DNA from: an uncultured bacterium
GTDB taxonomy: Bacteria; Krumholzibacteriota; Krumholzibacteriia; LZORAL124-64-63
Length of the DNA: 64,000 bases
Assembly (NCBI GenBank): GCA_937864225.1
Contig: CALMJK010000018.1
Span: 62,001 to 126,000, forward strand
Direction: 5' to 3'
Shown one piece after another: positions 35,001 to 42,995 of this stretch (position 1 is its first letter; every line of letters begins with the position of its first letter). The position numbers and the translations under genes were made by a program. The notes under the pieces were generated by a model. That model saw nothing but the letters and a program-made list of their open reading frames with translations, was not told where the DNA came from and ran no database searches.

Positions 35001-35534
35001 GTCGGTCAGCACCGTCCAGCTCGCGCCGGCGTCGGTGGTCTTCCAGACGCCCCCGCCCACGCTGCCGATGTACCAGGTGCCGCGGCCGGGGTCGTCGGGG
35101 TCCACCACGATGCCGCGCGCCCGCCCCGCCACGTTGCCGGGGCCGACGTTGCGCCAGGCCAGCATCTCCTTGACCGCCGGGCGAGCCGCCTTGGCGGCCT
35201 GCAACTCGCGCGCGCGATAGCCCGCCGCGTACTCCGGCTCGCGGCGATCGGCCGGGATGCGCATCTCGTTGAGGATCCGCGCGAACTGGTCAGGCTCGTC
35301 GAAGGCCGGCTTGCCCGCGCGCGCCTTATGCAGGCGCGACAGCCGGCGCTCGGCCTTGAAGCGCTCGGCGGAGCCGGGCGCGGCGTGGTCGCGCACGCGC
35401 TCGAGGCGAGCCTGTTCGGCGGCGTAGGGGGTGTCGGCCCCAGGGCGCGGCCCGCTTGTCCTGGTCGCGTCCAGCGCCAGGAACAGGAACAGGCCGGCGG
35501 CGGCCAGGGCGGAAGCGAAACGGGCGAAGCTCAT
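32001..35534 (-). CDS. secreted VPS10/BNR-repeat protein with FlgD-like C-terminal domain
   Basis: 1177 residues. Hydrophobic N-terminal signal or anchor (residues 4-22). Residues about 130-850 consist of repeated sortilin/BNR blades (STDGGLNWTEV, TTDAGASWTVL, SLDGGATWALA: the SxDGGxTW Asp-box), as in sialidase and VPS10 propellers. A beta-sandwich stretch follows, then PNAPNPFNPSTTIRW and a FlgD-like tail ending in QRRMMLVR, like the RCC1 protein at 25253. Probably a surface or secreted beta-propeller protein. ATG 35534 follows GAGG. Confidence 0.88.
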   Translation of the reverse strand: MSFARFASALAAAGLFLFLALDATRTSGPRPGADTPYAAEQARLERVRDHAAPGSAERFKAERRLSRLHKARAGKPAFDEPDQFARILNEMRIPADRREPEYAAGYRARELQAAKAARPAVKEMLAWRNVGPGNVAGRARGIVVDPDDPGRGTWYIGSVGGGVWKTTDAGASWTVLTDGFPVLSVQSLAMAPSNHDVMYAGTGESFYNVDTINGNGILKTTDRGLTWTHLASTIDDPAFNNVARLVVSPVDPDVVLAATTVGRYKEWVLQRSSIFKSTDGGLNWTEVFASTALGSYSRVKKIQQLVADPSNFNILYATVDEAGILKSTNAGDTWAWINTGITDFTGRFELAISPVNTSLLYASAEGASQAELWISSNAGASWSRTINSGTAYNWLGSQGWYDNTIVCDPTSTNIVYVGGIYLYQITLGGLYRTTTPLTTGPVHVDHHGLVVLPVGGGGWRLLNTNDGGVGVSASAASDWSQPIDGLLTTQFYGIDKRPGASAYFGGMQDNGTWFSPEDPDPLTPWMYAIGGDGFETSWHFDDPLLMIGGYQYNGLLRSLDGGASWEEAANGLLDVGSADAPFITKIAKSNLSPDFLCAVGGDGVWRSRDFGASWTKAAISSATWGSISAFHDVKISRADPDVVWAGARMDASGRIHLSTNGGASFAAVPNYTSVTMGGISGLATHPADPATAYVLFSFAGRPKILRTTDYGLTWTDITGFAGGAPSTNGFPDVAVYDLLVFSDDPSHLWAGTEIGLVESLDGGATWALADNGLPSVSIWDLTEVEDEVVLGTHGRGIWAVTMPSLIEGITYKPLIDAIYQAPDGALSVDLNLRSAYDSTVVYVDGAPALTLPANVPRQDALVQIPVLSAGERAVFARGHLGDIAYDSVTKTIAVFALLPARLEYAADFDASGAGDFVGVGFSVGPDDGFTGNAIHSLHNYPDNATLTFMLLAPIRVAPTDAVVSFDEVALVEPGEPGAVFGDASFWDYVVVEGSRDGLTWLPFADGYDCNADPAWRSAFEAGLPGDSSMLRRRTISMTPVFAPDEAILVRFRLFADAAVNGWGWIVDNLTIQPGAATAVNDPVPARRLRLEPNAPNPFNPSTTIRWVLPSEADMSLRVYDLRGRLVRTVVAGPQAAGAGSATWDGRDDRGASVASGAYVYRLQAGDLVTQRRMMLVR

Positions 35535-35829
35535 GGCGAACCTCGGTCGTCGGGGGAAGGGGGCTCGCCGTCCGGAAGAAGGGATTCGGACGGCTCCGAC
35601 CCGGATTCAAATCGTCTGGTATTAAAGATAACAGAAGCGAAGGCCGCGCGGCAACCCGGCGGAGCCCCCAAAATCCACGCCGCGCGGTCCCGCCCGCGTA
35701 AAGTGTCGGCTCGGACGGGCCATCCGCTTGACGGTGGCGCCGATCGAAAATATGTCTTGCGATGCGTGTGTGTCCCGAACTCCAACGGACCGGCCCGCCG
35801 GGCTGAAGGCGCCGGTCGCGGGAGCGGCC
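35535..35829. other. 295-base divergent intergenic region
   Basis: Separates the VPS10-type gene (-) and the GapN-like gene (+). A TTGACG near 35728 with AT-rich sequence about 17 bases on (AAAATATG) is a possible + strand promoter, weak. No other element recognised. Confidence 0.4.
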
Positions 35830-37452
35830 ATGAACAGCCCCGCTGCGATCATCCAGTTTCCTGCGCTGCGCGATATCCCGCTGGCTCACGCCTGCGCGCC
35901 CGTTCACCAGCGCGACTACCTGCTGGCCGGAGAGTTGCGGACCTGGGACGGCCCGGTCCAGGACGTGCTCTCCCCCGTCTGTCTGCGCCGCCCCGACGGA
36001 CCTCCGCGGCAGGTGGCGCTGGGCCACTACCCCCTGCTGGGTGAGGCCGAGGCGCTGGCCGCGCTGGAGGCGGCCGCGCGCGCGTACGACCACGGGCGCG
36101 GCGCGTGGCCGACCATGCCGGTCGCCGGCCGCATCGAGGCGGTCGAGGAGTTCGCCTTCCGCATGGCCGAGAAGCGCGCCGAGGTCGTGCGGCTGCTCAT
36201 GTGGGAGATCGGCAAGACGCTGCCCGACAGCGAAAAGGAGTTCGATCGCACGCTGCAGTACGTGCGAGACACGATCGACGCGCTCAAGGAACTGGACCGA
36301 GTGTCGTCGCGCTTCACGCTCGCGGAGGGGATCTTAGGGCAGATCCGGCGGGCGCCGCTGGGCGTGGCGCTCTGCATGGGGCCGTACAACTATCCGCTCA
36401 ACGAGACCTTCACGACGCTCATCCCGGCCCTGATCATGGGCAACACCGTCGTGTTCAAGCCGGCGAGGTTCGGCGTGCTGCTGCTGCGTCCGCTGCTCGA
36501 GGCGTTCCGCGATGCCTTTCCCGCCGGCGTCGTCAACACGGTGTACGGAGACGGGCGCACGGTCATCGGCCCGCTGATGGCGTCGGGCGGGGTCGACTGC
36601 CTGGCCTTCATCGGCACGGCCAAGGTGGCCGACCTGCTCAAGAAGCAGCACCCGGCGCCGCACCGCCTGCGCTGCGTGCTGGGACTCGACGCCAAGAACC
36701 CCGCCATCGTGCTGCCCGATGCCGATCTCGACCTTGCCCTCTCCGAGTGCGCGCTCGGGGCGTTGTCGTTCAACGGACAGCGTTGCACGGCGATCAAGAT
36801 GGTGTTCGTGCACGAGAGCGTGTACGCCCCCTTTCTGCAAGGCCTGGCCGCGCGGGTGGACGGTCTCTCGCGCGGAATGCCATGGGAGGAGGGCGTGCGG
36901 ATCACCCCGCTGCCCGAGACGGGCAAGGCGGAGTACCTGCGCGGGTTGGTGGAGGATGCGGTCGTCCGCGGGGCGAAGGTGGCGAACGCGGGCGGGGCGC
37001 GCGTCGAGGGCACCTTCTTCTCGCCGGCGGTCGTGGCGCCCGTGGACGCGCGCATGCGGCTCTGGCGCGAGGAGCAGTTCGGACCGGTGGTGCCGGTCGC
37101 GCCGTTCGCCACGGTGGACGAGCCGCTGCGGTGGGTGGCCGAGTCGAGCTACGGGCAGCAGGTGAGCCTGTTCGGGCGCGACGCCGCGGCGATCGGCGCG
37201 CTGCTCGATCCGCTCGTCAACCAGGTCAGTCGCGTGAACCTCAACAGCCAGTGCCAGCGCGGACCAGACACCTTCCCCTTCACGGGCCGCAAGGACTCGG
37301 CCGAGGGCACGCTGTCGGTCTCGGACGCGCTGCGCGTCTTTTCGATCCGGGCGCTCGTGGCGGCCAAGGGGACCGGCGCGAACAAGGCGCTCGTGACGGA
37401 GATCCTGCGCCAGCGCCGCTCCAAGTGGCTGTCGACGGATTTCATCTTCTAG
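35830..37452 (+). CDS. gapN: NADP-dependent non-phosphorylating GAPDH-like aldehyde dehydrogenase
   Basis: 540 residues. GapN oxidises glyceraldehyde-3-phosphate to 3-phosphoglycerate with NADP, bypassing ATP formation. Catalytic Cys in SFNGQRCTAIK (about residue 318); the GapN-type C-terminus CQRGPDTFPFTGRKDSAEG and SVSDALRVFSIR is present. Odd: the segment normally ELGGK, with the catalytic Glu, reads LGLDAKNP, Gly in place of that Glu and Asp two residues later. ATG 35830 with GGAG is preferred over TTG 35728 or ATG 35752. Confidence 0.85.
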   Translation: MNSPAAIIQFPALRDIPLAHACAPVHQRDYLLAGELRTWDGPVQDVLSPVCLRRPDGPPRQVALGHYPLLGEAEALAALEAAARAYDHGRGAWPTMPVAGRIEAVEEFAFRMAEKRAEVVRLLMWEIGKTLPDSEKEFDRTLQYVRDTIDALKELDRVSSRFTLAEGILGQIRRAPLGVALCMGPYNYPLNETFTTLIPALIMGNTVVFKPARFGVLLLRPLLEAFRDAFPAGVVNTVYGDGRTVIGPLMASGGVDCLAFIGTAKVADLLKKQHPAPHRLRCVLGLDAKNPAIVLPDADLDLALSECALGALSFNGQRCTAIKMVFVHESVYAPFLQGLAARVDGLSRGMPWEEGVRITPLPETGKAEYLRGLVEDAVVRGAKVANAGGARVEGTFFSPAVVAPVDARMRLWREEQFGPVVPVAPFATVDEPLRWVAESSYGQQVSLFGRDAAAIGALLDPLVNQVSRVNLNSQCQRGPDTFPFTGRKDSAEGTLSVSDALRVFSIRALVAAKGTGANKALVTEILRQRRSKWLSTDFIF

Positions 37453-37596
37453 GAGCGGGCGCCCGCGCCGCCGCCATGAGCGCACGGAGTTCGCACTTTT
37501 CGCCAATTTGCCGTTGCCGCCCGCCTCACCTTGCCGAACAATGGAGGCCGCGAGTCGGTCTGCGCCGGGATTGTCCATGGAAAGGTACGCACGACA

Positions 37597-39474
37597 ATGA
37601 CTTGGAGCGAGACACGCCTGAGACCGGACCGCGTCGCTCAGCCAGACGGCGTCCCCGGCGGCGGGGGTGCGGCGGTTCCGCGCGCGAGCGTCCCGGAGCG
37701 TTATCGCTGGGACCTGAGCCGTGTGTTCGCGGATTGGGACGCCTGGGAGGCGGAATTCGCCGCGGTCGAGGCCGCCCTGCCTGGGCTGGAGGCGCGGCGC
37801 GGCACGCTCGGCCGCTCGGGGCGCGACCTGTTGGAAACGCTGGAAGCGGTTCTGGAGACGCGGCGACGGCTGGCGGTCGTGAGGGTGTACGCCTCGATGC
37901 GCAGCGACGAGGACACCCGGGTCGCCGACCACACCGCGCGCGACGGGCGCGCCGACACGCTCTCCGTCCGGTTCGGTGAGGCGATCTGCTGGCTGGAACC
38001 GGAACTGTTGAAGGTCGAGCCCGACCAGTTGAAGGTTTTCCTGGCGCAAGAGCCGGGCCTGCGACCGTACGAGCACTTCATCGAGGACGTGCAGCGCCTG
38101 CGCGAGCACACGCTCGACGAAGCGCGCGAGGCCATGCTGGCCGGCGCCGCCGACCTGGCGCGGGGAGCGCGGCAGGTCTTCAACGCCCTGAACAACGCCG
38201 ACCTCGTGTTTCCGGCCGTGCGAGACGAGCAGGGCCGCGAGGTCGAGCTGACGAAGGCGCGCTTCGCCAAGCTGATCAAGTCGGCGGATCGCCGCGTGCG
38301 CCGCGAGGCGTACGAGAAATTCATGGACACTTATGGAGCCTTGTCCAACACGTTCGCGGCCAACCTGGACGCCAACGTGCGCAACCACGCCTACTTCGCG
38401 CGGCAACGGCGCTGGCCAGGCACGCTGGAAGCGTCGTTGGGAACCAACGCGATCCCAGTGGAGGTATTTCACGCCCTGATGCGCGCCGTGCGCGACAACT
38501 TGCCCGTCGTGCACCGCTGGACCGCCGTCAAGCAGCGGGTGCTCGGCGTGGACCCCATCTGCGAGCACGACCTTTACGCGCCGCTGTTTCCCGGCGCCGA
38601 ATTCAAGTTCGGCTACGAGGAGGCGCAGTCGCTCCTACTGCGGGCGCTGGCGCCGCTGGGCGACTGGTACGTGGAAACCGTCCGCCGCGGGTTCGACGAG
38701 CGCTGGATCGACGTGCACGAGAACGCAGGCAAGCGCAGCGGCGCTTACTCGGGCGGCGCCTACGGCACGCCGCCCTACATCTTGCTGAACTGGGCCGACA
38801 CCCTGCGGGATACCTTCACCCTGGCCCACGAACTGGGACACTCGCTCCACTCGCGATTGGCGACGGAGAGTCAGCCCTACGTCTACGCCGACTACCCGAT
38901 CTTCACGGCCGAGGTCGCCTCGACCTTGAACGAGGCCCTGCTGCTCCACCACCTGCTGGCCGAAACGACCGAGCGCGAGCGGCGGCTCTACCTGCTCGAC
39001 CACTGGCTGACCCAGATCAACGACACCGTGTTCCGCCAGACGATGTTCGCCGAGTTCGAACACCGCGTCCACCGACTGGCCGAGACGGGCGAGACCCTCA
39101 CCGCCGCGGCCCTGGACGAATTGTACCTCGACCTCATGCGCGAATACTGGGGTGGGCTCGTCCGGCTGGATCCCGCGCGGGGCGGACGAACCTGGTGTCG
39201 GATCCCTCACTTCTACTACAATTACTATGTCTACCAGTACGCGACGGCCTATGCGGCCGCGACCGTCCTGTCGCGGGGCATCCTGGCCGCGGACACCGGA
39301 GCTCGAGACCGGTATCTCGACTTCCTGCGTTCGGGCAGCAGCCGCTACCCCGTCGACACCCTGCGGCGCGCGGGCGTGGACATGACCACGGCCGAGCCCA
39401 TCGAGGGCGTGATCGCGCAGTTCAGGGAGTTGCTCGACGAGTTGGAGCGCTTGCAGGCGGAAGGGCGATCATGA
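37597..39474 (+). CDS. pepF: oligoendopeptidase F (M3 metallopeptidase)
   Basis: 625 residues, usual length. Cytoplasmic zinc peptidase cleaving oligopeptides. Zinc motif AHELGHSLHS near residue 411 with a downstream Glu in TAEVASTLNEALL. GGAYGTPPYILLNWADT and the YQYATAYAAATVLS segment are family hallmarks. GGAAAGG lies upstream of ATG 37597. Overlaps the next gene start by four bases (ATGA), so the lipoprotein gene is coexpressed. Confidence 0.94.
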   Translation: MTWSETRLRPDRVAQPDGVPGGGGAAVPRASVPERYRWDLSRVFADWDAWEAEFAAVEAALPGLEARRGTLGRSGRDLLETLEAVLETRRRLAVVRVYASMRSDEDTRVADHTARDGRADTLSVRFGEAICWLEPELLKVEPDQLKVFLAQEPGLRPYEHFIEDVQRLREHTLDEAREAMLAGAADLARGARQVFNALNNADLVFPAVRDEQGREVELTKARFAKLIKSADRRVRREAYEKFMDTYGALSNTFAANLDANVRNHAYFARQRRWPGTLEASLGTNAIPVEVFHALMRAVRDNLPVVHRWTAVKQRVLGVDPICEHDLYAPLFPGAEFKFGYEEAQSLLLRALAPLGDWYVETVRRGFDERWIDVHENAGKRSGAYSGGAYGTPPYILLNWADTLRDTFTLAHELGHSLHSRLATESQPYVYADYPIFTAEVASTLNEALLLHHLLAETTERERRLYLLDHWLTQINDTVFRQTMFAEFEHRVHRLAETGETLTAAALDELYLDLMREYWGGLVRLDPARGGRTWCRIPHFYYNYYVYQYATAYAAATVLSRGILAADTGARDRYLDFLRSGSSRYPVDTLRRAGVDMTTAEPIEGVIAQFRELLDELERLQAEGRS

Positions 39475-40109
39475 TCGTTCAACGCATCATTCTCACGACG
39501 GCGCTGTTGAGCGCGGCTCTGCTGGCCGGCTGCGGCAAGCGCGAGTCCGCGCCAGGCGCCGACGCGGGTCGCCAGGCCTCGGCCGCCGACACGGCCGCCA
39601 AGGCGCCATTGGGGCTGGTCCCGACCCAGGAAGAGGCGACGTGGACCTCTCAGGAGGGGGGATACACGGTCACTTTTCCGCCCGCCTGCGGATCCATCCG
39701 CACGCGCCTTTCCCCCGCGCCCGCCAAAGACGGGCAGTATTCGGTCGTGCACGCGTTCGCCGACCGCACGGGCCATCCCGGCGAAGGGGCCATGGTGACC
39801 GTCTACTTCGGGGAACGAGGCGAGGACGGCGGTCCGCCGACCCCCGACAACGTCACGCGCAAGATCGAGGACATCGGCAAACGCTACGGCGTGTCGCTGA
39901 TCGCCCAGCGGCCTTTCGTGCAAGAGGGCTGGGAAGGGGTGAGAGTCTTCTGCCGCGAAACGGGCAGCAGTCGCGTGATGTGGATCCAGGGCATGTTGCT
40001 GCCTGACCGTGTCGTCATCATGAGCGCTTGGCGAGCGGGCCCCGAGGGTCTGACCGACCTCCAGATCAGCCGCTTTTTCGACAGCTTCCGCCTCAACGCC
40101 GCCTCCTGA
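39471..40109 (+). CDS. hypothetical lipoprotein
   Basis: 212 residues. Signal peptide with lipobox LLAGC (Cys20). A spacer follows, then one globular domain (WTSQEGGYTVTFPPACG, GAMVTVYFGE, RVFCRETGSSRVMWIQGMLLP) ending ISRFFDSFRL. The tail pattern (xxFxDSFRL) is seen in small lipoproteins that bind to surfaces, e.g. PsbP/DUF1795-like. Function unknown. Coupled to pepF. Confidence 0.72.
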   Translation: MIVQRIILTTALLSAALLAGCGKRESAPGADAGRQASAADTAAKAPLGLVPTQEEATWTSQEGGYTVTFPPACGSIRTRLSPAPAKDGQYSVVHAFADRTGHPGEGAMVTVYFGERGEDGGPPTPDNVTRKIEDIGKRYGVSLIAQRPFVQEGWEGVRVFCRETGSSRVMWIQGMLLPDRVVIMSAWRAGPEGLTDLQISRFFDSFRLNAAS

Positions 40110-40386
40110 GCCTGCGCCCTCTGGTCGATTCCTCAGGCAAGCCGATTGCTGCGGCGCCCGCCGCCGGTGCGGCCGGGCGCCGCCTTTGGCCCGCGAGCGC
40201 GTCTGGCATTTCGGTGGCATGGGGCGAGGCGCTGGAGGAGCTCATGTTTTGTCGGCGGGGCCATGCGGGCGTGGGGCTGGCCGGACGCGCGCCGGGCGGT
40301 TGCGGGCGGCGCGGCGCGTGGACGTCCAGTGACAGGAAAACGGCGACGTGTCCACGCTCGACCGGCACGTGCCGGCTGGAACAGCC
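40110..40386. other. 277-base intergenic region with strong hairpin
   Basis: After the lipoprotein stop lies a long GC hairpin (40151-40183). Downstream of it, AGGAAA sits before GTG 40348, an alternative start of the next gene. No other gene seen. Confidence 0.45.
40151..40183 (+). terminator. long GC hairpin after the pepF-lipoprotein operon
   Basis: GCGGCGCCCG (40151-40160) and CGGGCGCCGC (40174-40183) pair perfectly; inside them CCGC and GCGG pair around CGGT, with one unpaired C. A 14-bp interrupted stem followed by CTTT. Terminator or transcript-stability structure. Confidence 0.55.
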
Positions 40387-41673
40387 ATGAATGAAACGGT
40401 GCAGGCCGCCCTGCGCGTCGTCGCGCTGGAATTGCTGCGGTCTGGAGAGACGTGGCTTTCCCACGGCAGCGCGCTGTTCCTGCACGGATGGGCCAAGGTG
40501 CCGGAAAGCCTCTGGACGGCGTCCAGCCCCAGACCGCGGCGGGTGCGCGCCGTACCCGGAGGCCACCTGTGCGTCGTCGCGTGCGCGGCCTCGGCCCGCT
40601 TCGGGCTCGGCGAGCGGAGCGTCGGGCCGGGTCTGCCGATCCAGTTCACGAACCCGGAGCGCACGCTCGTGGATGCCCTGCGCCGGCCGGAGCTGTGTGG
40701 TGGGCTGGCCGCGGTGGCGCCCCTGATCGTCCGCCCGGACGTGCTCGTCGATGCAGGGGGACCGGCGCCCCGAACGCTGGACACGGAACGCCTGGTGGAC
40801 TACGCGCTACGGCTGGGCGTGGGAGCGGTCGTGCGGCGACTGGGCTTCCTGCTCGAGTTGCGCCCGACCGTCGAAGCGGCGGCGGTGGCGCGCCTGCGGA
40901 CGGCGCTCACGCCGACCTGGACCGGTCTGGATCCAGCGCGGCCACGCGGCGGCCTGCGCCACGAGCGCTGGCGGCTCGTGGTGAACGTGCCGCCCGCGGA
41001 TCTCGCGGCGGCGGTCGGCGCGGCGCCGGAGCTGTGGGCGCACCCGCCGCCACCACCAGCCCCGCCGTCAGCGACGCGGCCAACATCGCCGTCGGCGCGC
41101 GCCCCGCACGCGCTGGCGAGTTTCTGCTGCCGCCACGACATCTGGCGCGCGGCGGTGTTGGACGGCGCGCTGGCCGACTTGGCTGGGCGCGAAGGCAGGG
41201 AAGCGTGGCTGTCGCAGGGCGACGCGGGCCGCAGCAGCCCCGCGGGCGCGGAACACGATCCGGGTCGGTCAGCGGACGGCAGCGCCGGCGCGCGCGAGGA
41301 GGCGTCACCGGAGCGCGTGGCGCTCCTGGTGGATTTTCACTACAAGCGGCAGATGGATCTGCGCGGGTTGGCTGGTCTGGAGGCTGAGCTGTCGGTGGTG
41401 TTGGGACGTCCGGTCGCGCTGCGGACCATGGACGACCTGGTGCGCCGGCTGGCGCGAACTGTCTGGCGGCAGGCGGGACTGATCTACTTCCGCAAGGGAG
41501 GAGGACACAGGTCGAGCGCGCGGGCGCAGGAGTCGGCGAAGCTCAGGCGGGCCCGACAGGCGGTCGCCGCGGCGCCACGGGCGGACGCGTCAGTCGCAGC
41601 GGACGGAGTCGGACAGACGCAGGGGTGCGAGGGGAAATCGAGGAACATGGGGAAAATGGCAAACAAAACATGA
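40387..41673 (+). CDS. AbiEi-type antitoxin domain fused to a degenerate MNT nucleotidyltransferase
   Basis: 428 residues, two parts. Residues about 1-190 resemble the AbiEi antitoxin C-terminal region (COG5340): TWLSHGSALFLHGW, FTNPERTLVDALRRPEL, LVDYALRLGVGAVVRRLGFLLEL. After a proline-rich linker (about 220-235) residues about 245-370 follow the MNT fold: FCCRHDIWRAAVLDGALADL (usual FGS-ALRDD), a 40-residue insert, then PERVALLVDF (usual SDIDLLVEF), LAGLEAELSVVLGRPVALRT and VWRQAGLIYF. Catalytic GS and DxD are replaced (DG; RVA), so activity is unlikely. No separate AbiEii toxin adjoins; an HD-Pnk gene follows. ATG 40387 chosen; GTG 40348 possible. Confidence 0.6.
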   Translation: MNETVQAALRVVALELLRSGETWLSHGSALFLHGWAKVPESLWTASSPRPRRVRAVPGGHLCVVACAASARFGLGERSVGPGLPIQFTNPERTLVDALRRPELCGGLAAVAPLIVRPDVLVDAGGPAPRTLDTERLVDYALRLGVGAVVRRLGFLLELRPTVEAAAVARLRTALTPTWTGLDPARPRGGLRHERWRLVVNVPPADLAAAVGAAPELWAHPPPPPAPPSATRPTSPSARAPHALASFCCRHDIWRAAVLDGALADLAGREGREAWLSQGDAGRSSPAGAEHDPGRSADGSAGAREEASPERVALLVDFHYKRQMDLRGLAGLEAELSVVLGRPVALRTMDDLVRRLARTVWRQAGLIYFRKGGGHRSSARAQESAKLRRARQAVAAAPRADASVAADGVGQTQGCEGKSRNMGKMANKT

Positions 41674-41820
41674 ACCATGCCAAGAGTTTGCCCCATGCGC
41701 CCCGAAACCCTGTTCCTGTCTCGGCGCCGCTCGTGACGAACACGAGGGGACGCGCTAGGATCCGCGAATTCTCAGGCGTGCCTCGACTCGCGCCCGGCCC
41801 CGGTGGCCCCGGAGGATGCC

Positions 41821-42978
41821 GTGTCTGGTCCACACCTGTTCGCCTCGCTCTGCCCAGGCCCGCCGCGGTGGCGTCTCGATTGGCAAGACATTGAAGAGGC
41901 GCTGCCATGGATCCGCGCGCTCGAAGGCTGCCCGCAGGACCCCGCTTGGCACCAGGAGGGCGATGCCCTGGTGCACACGCGGCTGGCGTGCGAGGCGCTC
42001 GTCGGGCTGGCGGCGTGGCGAGACCTGCCGGAGCCCGAGCGGGCGGTGTTGCTGGCGGCCGCGCTGCTGCACGACGCGGCGAAGCCCGCTTGCCTGCAGC
42101 GCGATGCGCGGGGCCTGGTCAGCACGCGGGGACACGCCGCGCGCGGCGAGGTGATGTCGCGCCTGATCTTGTGGCGGCTGTGCGCGCCGGTGGCGTGGCG
42201 TGAGACCGTGGCGGCGCTGGTGTTGCACCACCAGTTGCCGTTTTTCATTCACCGGCGACCGGATCGGCGATGGCTGGTGATCAGGGCCAGCCAGGCTGCT
42301 CGCTGCGATCGCCTGGCCCTGCTGGCGCAAGCGGACGCGCAAGCGCATGTCTGCCCGGAACAGGCTCGCCTGTTCGAGGGCATCGCGGCCTTCATCGCCG
42401 AGGCACGGGCGCAAGGGTGTCTGGATCGGCCGCGGAACTTCGCGTCCGCGCACGCGCGCTTTCTCTACCTGCGAGACGGAGACCTCGCTTTGGATGCCGC
42501 GGCCGCGCGCGATCCCGACGCGCCGGTGGCCGCGCCCGGGCCCGGGCGCGTGGTCCTGGTGTGCGGGCCTCCCGGGGCGGGCAAGCAGGCGTGGGGGCTG
42601 GAGCACTGCCCGAGTTGGCCAATCGTCGCGCAGGAGGACCCGTTGCTCGCCGCGGGCCAGGTGCCGGGGACGGCGCGCCCGCCGGCGCGGGACTGCTCTC
42701 TCGACGCGCCGCGCGCGCTGCTGCGCGAGGGCGTGCCGTTTCTCTGGTTCGGGACCTTCTTGAGCCGCGCCCAACGCGGACGGGCCCTGGCGCAGATCGC
42801 GGCCGCGGGCGCCATGGTGCGGATCGTGCACGTGGAGGCGTCGGAGGACACGCTGTTCGCGTGGAACCGCCGCCGGCAGCGCCCCCTGCCCGGACTGGAC
42901 CTGCGCCGGTTGCTGGAGGGCTGGCAAACGCCGGCGCCGGGCGAGGGTCACCAGGTGGACTGGCTCGCCAACCCCTGA
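41821..42978 (+). CDS. HD-Pnk: HD phosphoesterase fused to polynucleotide 5'-kinase
   Basis: 385 residues. N-terminal HD domain: VHTRLACEAL (His about 52), LLHDAAKP (His-Asp about 84-85), RGHAARG (His about 105), VLHHQLPFFIH (His pair about 136) and ALLAQADAQAH. C-terminal P-loop kinase: VVLVCGPPGAGKQAW (Walker A about 249, Gln after the Lys), then AWNRRRQRPLPGLDLRRLL and the end LEGWQTPAPGEGHQVDW typical of HD-Pnk. The Runella HD-Pnk heals 2',3'-cyclic phosphate and 5'-OH ends of RNA/DNA; the same role is inferred. GTG 41821 with GGAGG 5 bases before is preferred over GTG 41803. No RNA ligase nearby. Confidence 0.8.
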   Translation: MSGPHLFASLCPGPPRWRLDWQDIEEALPWIRALEGCPQDPAWHQEGDALVHTRLACEALVGLAAWRDLPEPERAVLLAAALLHDAAKPACLQRDARGLVSTRGHAARGEVMSRLILWRLCAPVAWRETVAALVLHHQLPFFIHRRPDRRWLVIRASQAARCDRLALLAQADAQAHVCPEQARLFEGIAAFIAEARAQGCLDRPRNFASAHARFLYLRDGDLALDAAAARDPDAPVAAPGPGRVVLVCGPPGAGKQAWGLEHCPSWPIVAQEDPLLAAGQVPGTARPPARDCSLDAPRALLREGVPFLWFGTFLSRAQRGRALAQIAAAGAMVRIVHVEASEDTLFAWNRRRQRPLPGLDLRRLLEGWQTPAPGEGHQVDWLANP

Positions 42979-42983
42979 TCGGT

Positions 42984-42989
42984 TAGGCT
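42984..42989 (+). promoter_or_regulatory. -10-like TAGGCT 6 bases before ATG 42996
   Basis: TAGGCT is followed by exactly 6 bases and then the ATG, as in the genes at 6016 and 18594. No good -35 or ribosome site. Suggestive only. Confidence 0.3.
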
Positions 42990-42995
42990 TGGCGC

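Noticed and set aside
33480-36044. 854-codon + strand frame over the VPS10-type gene
   Set aside because: Shadow of the - strand gene; no recognisable motif.
36334-38568. 744-codon - strand frame over gapN and pepF
   Set aside because: Both + strand genes have catalytic motifs and ribosome sites; this frame has neither.
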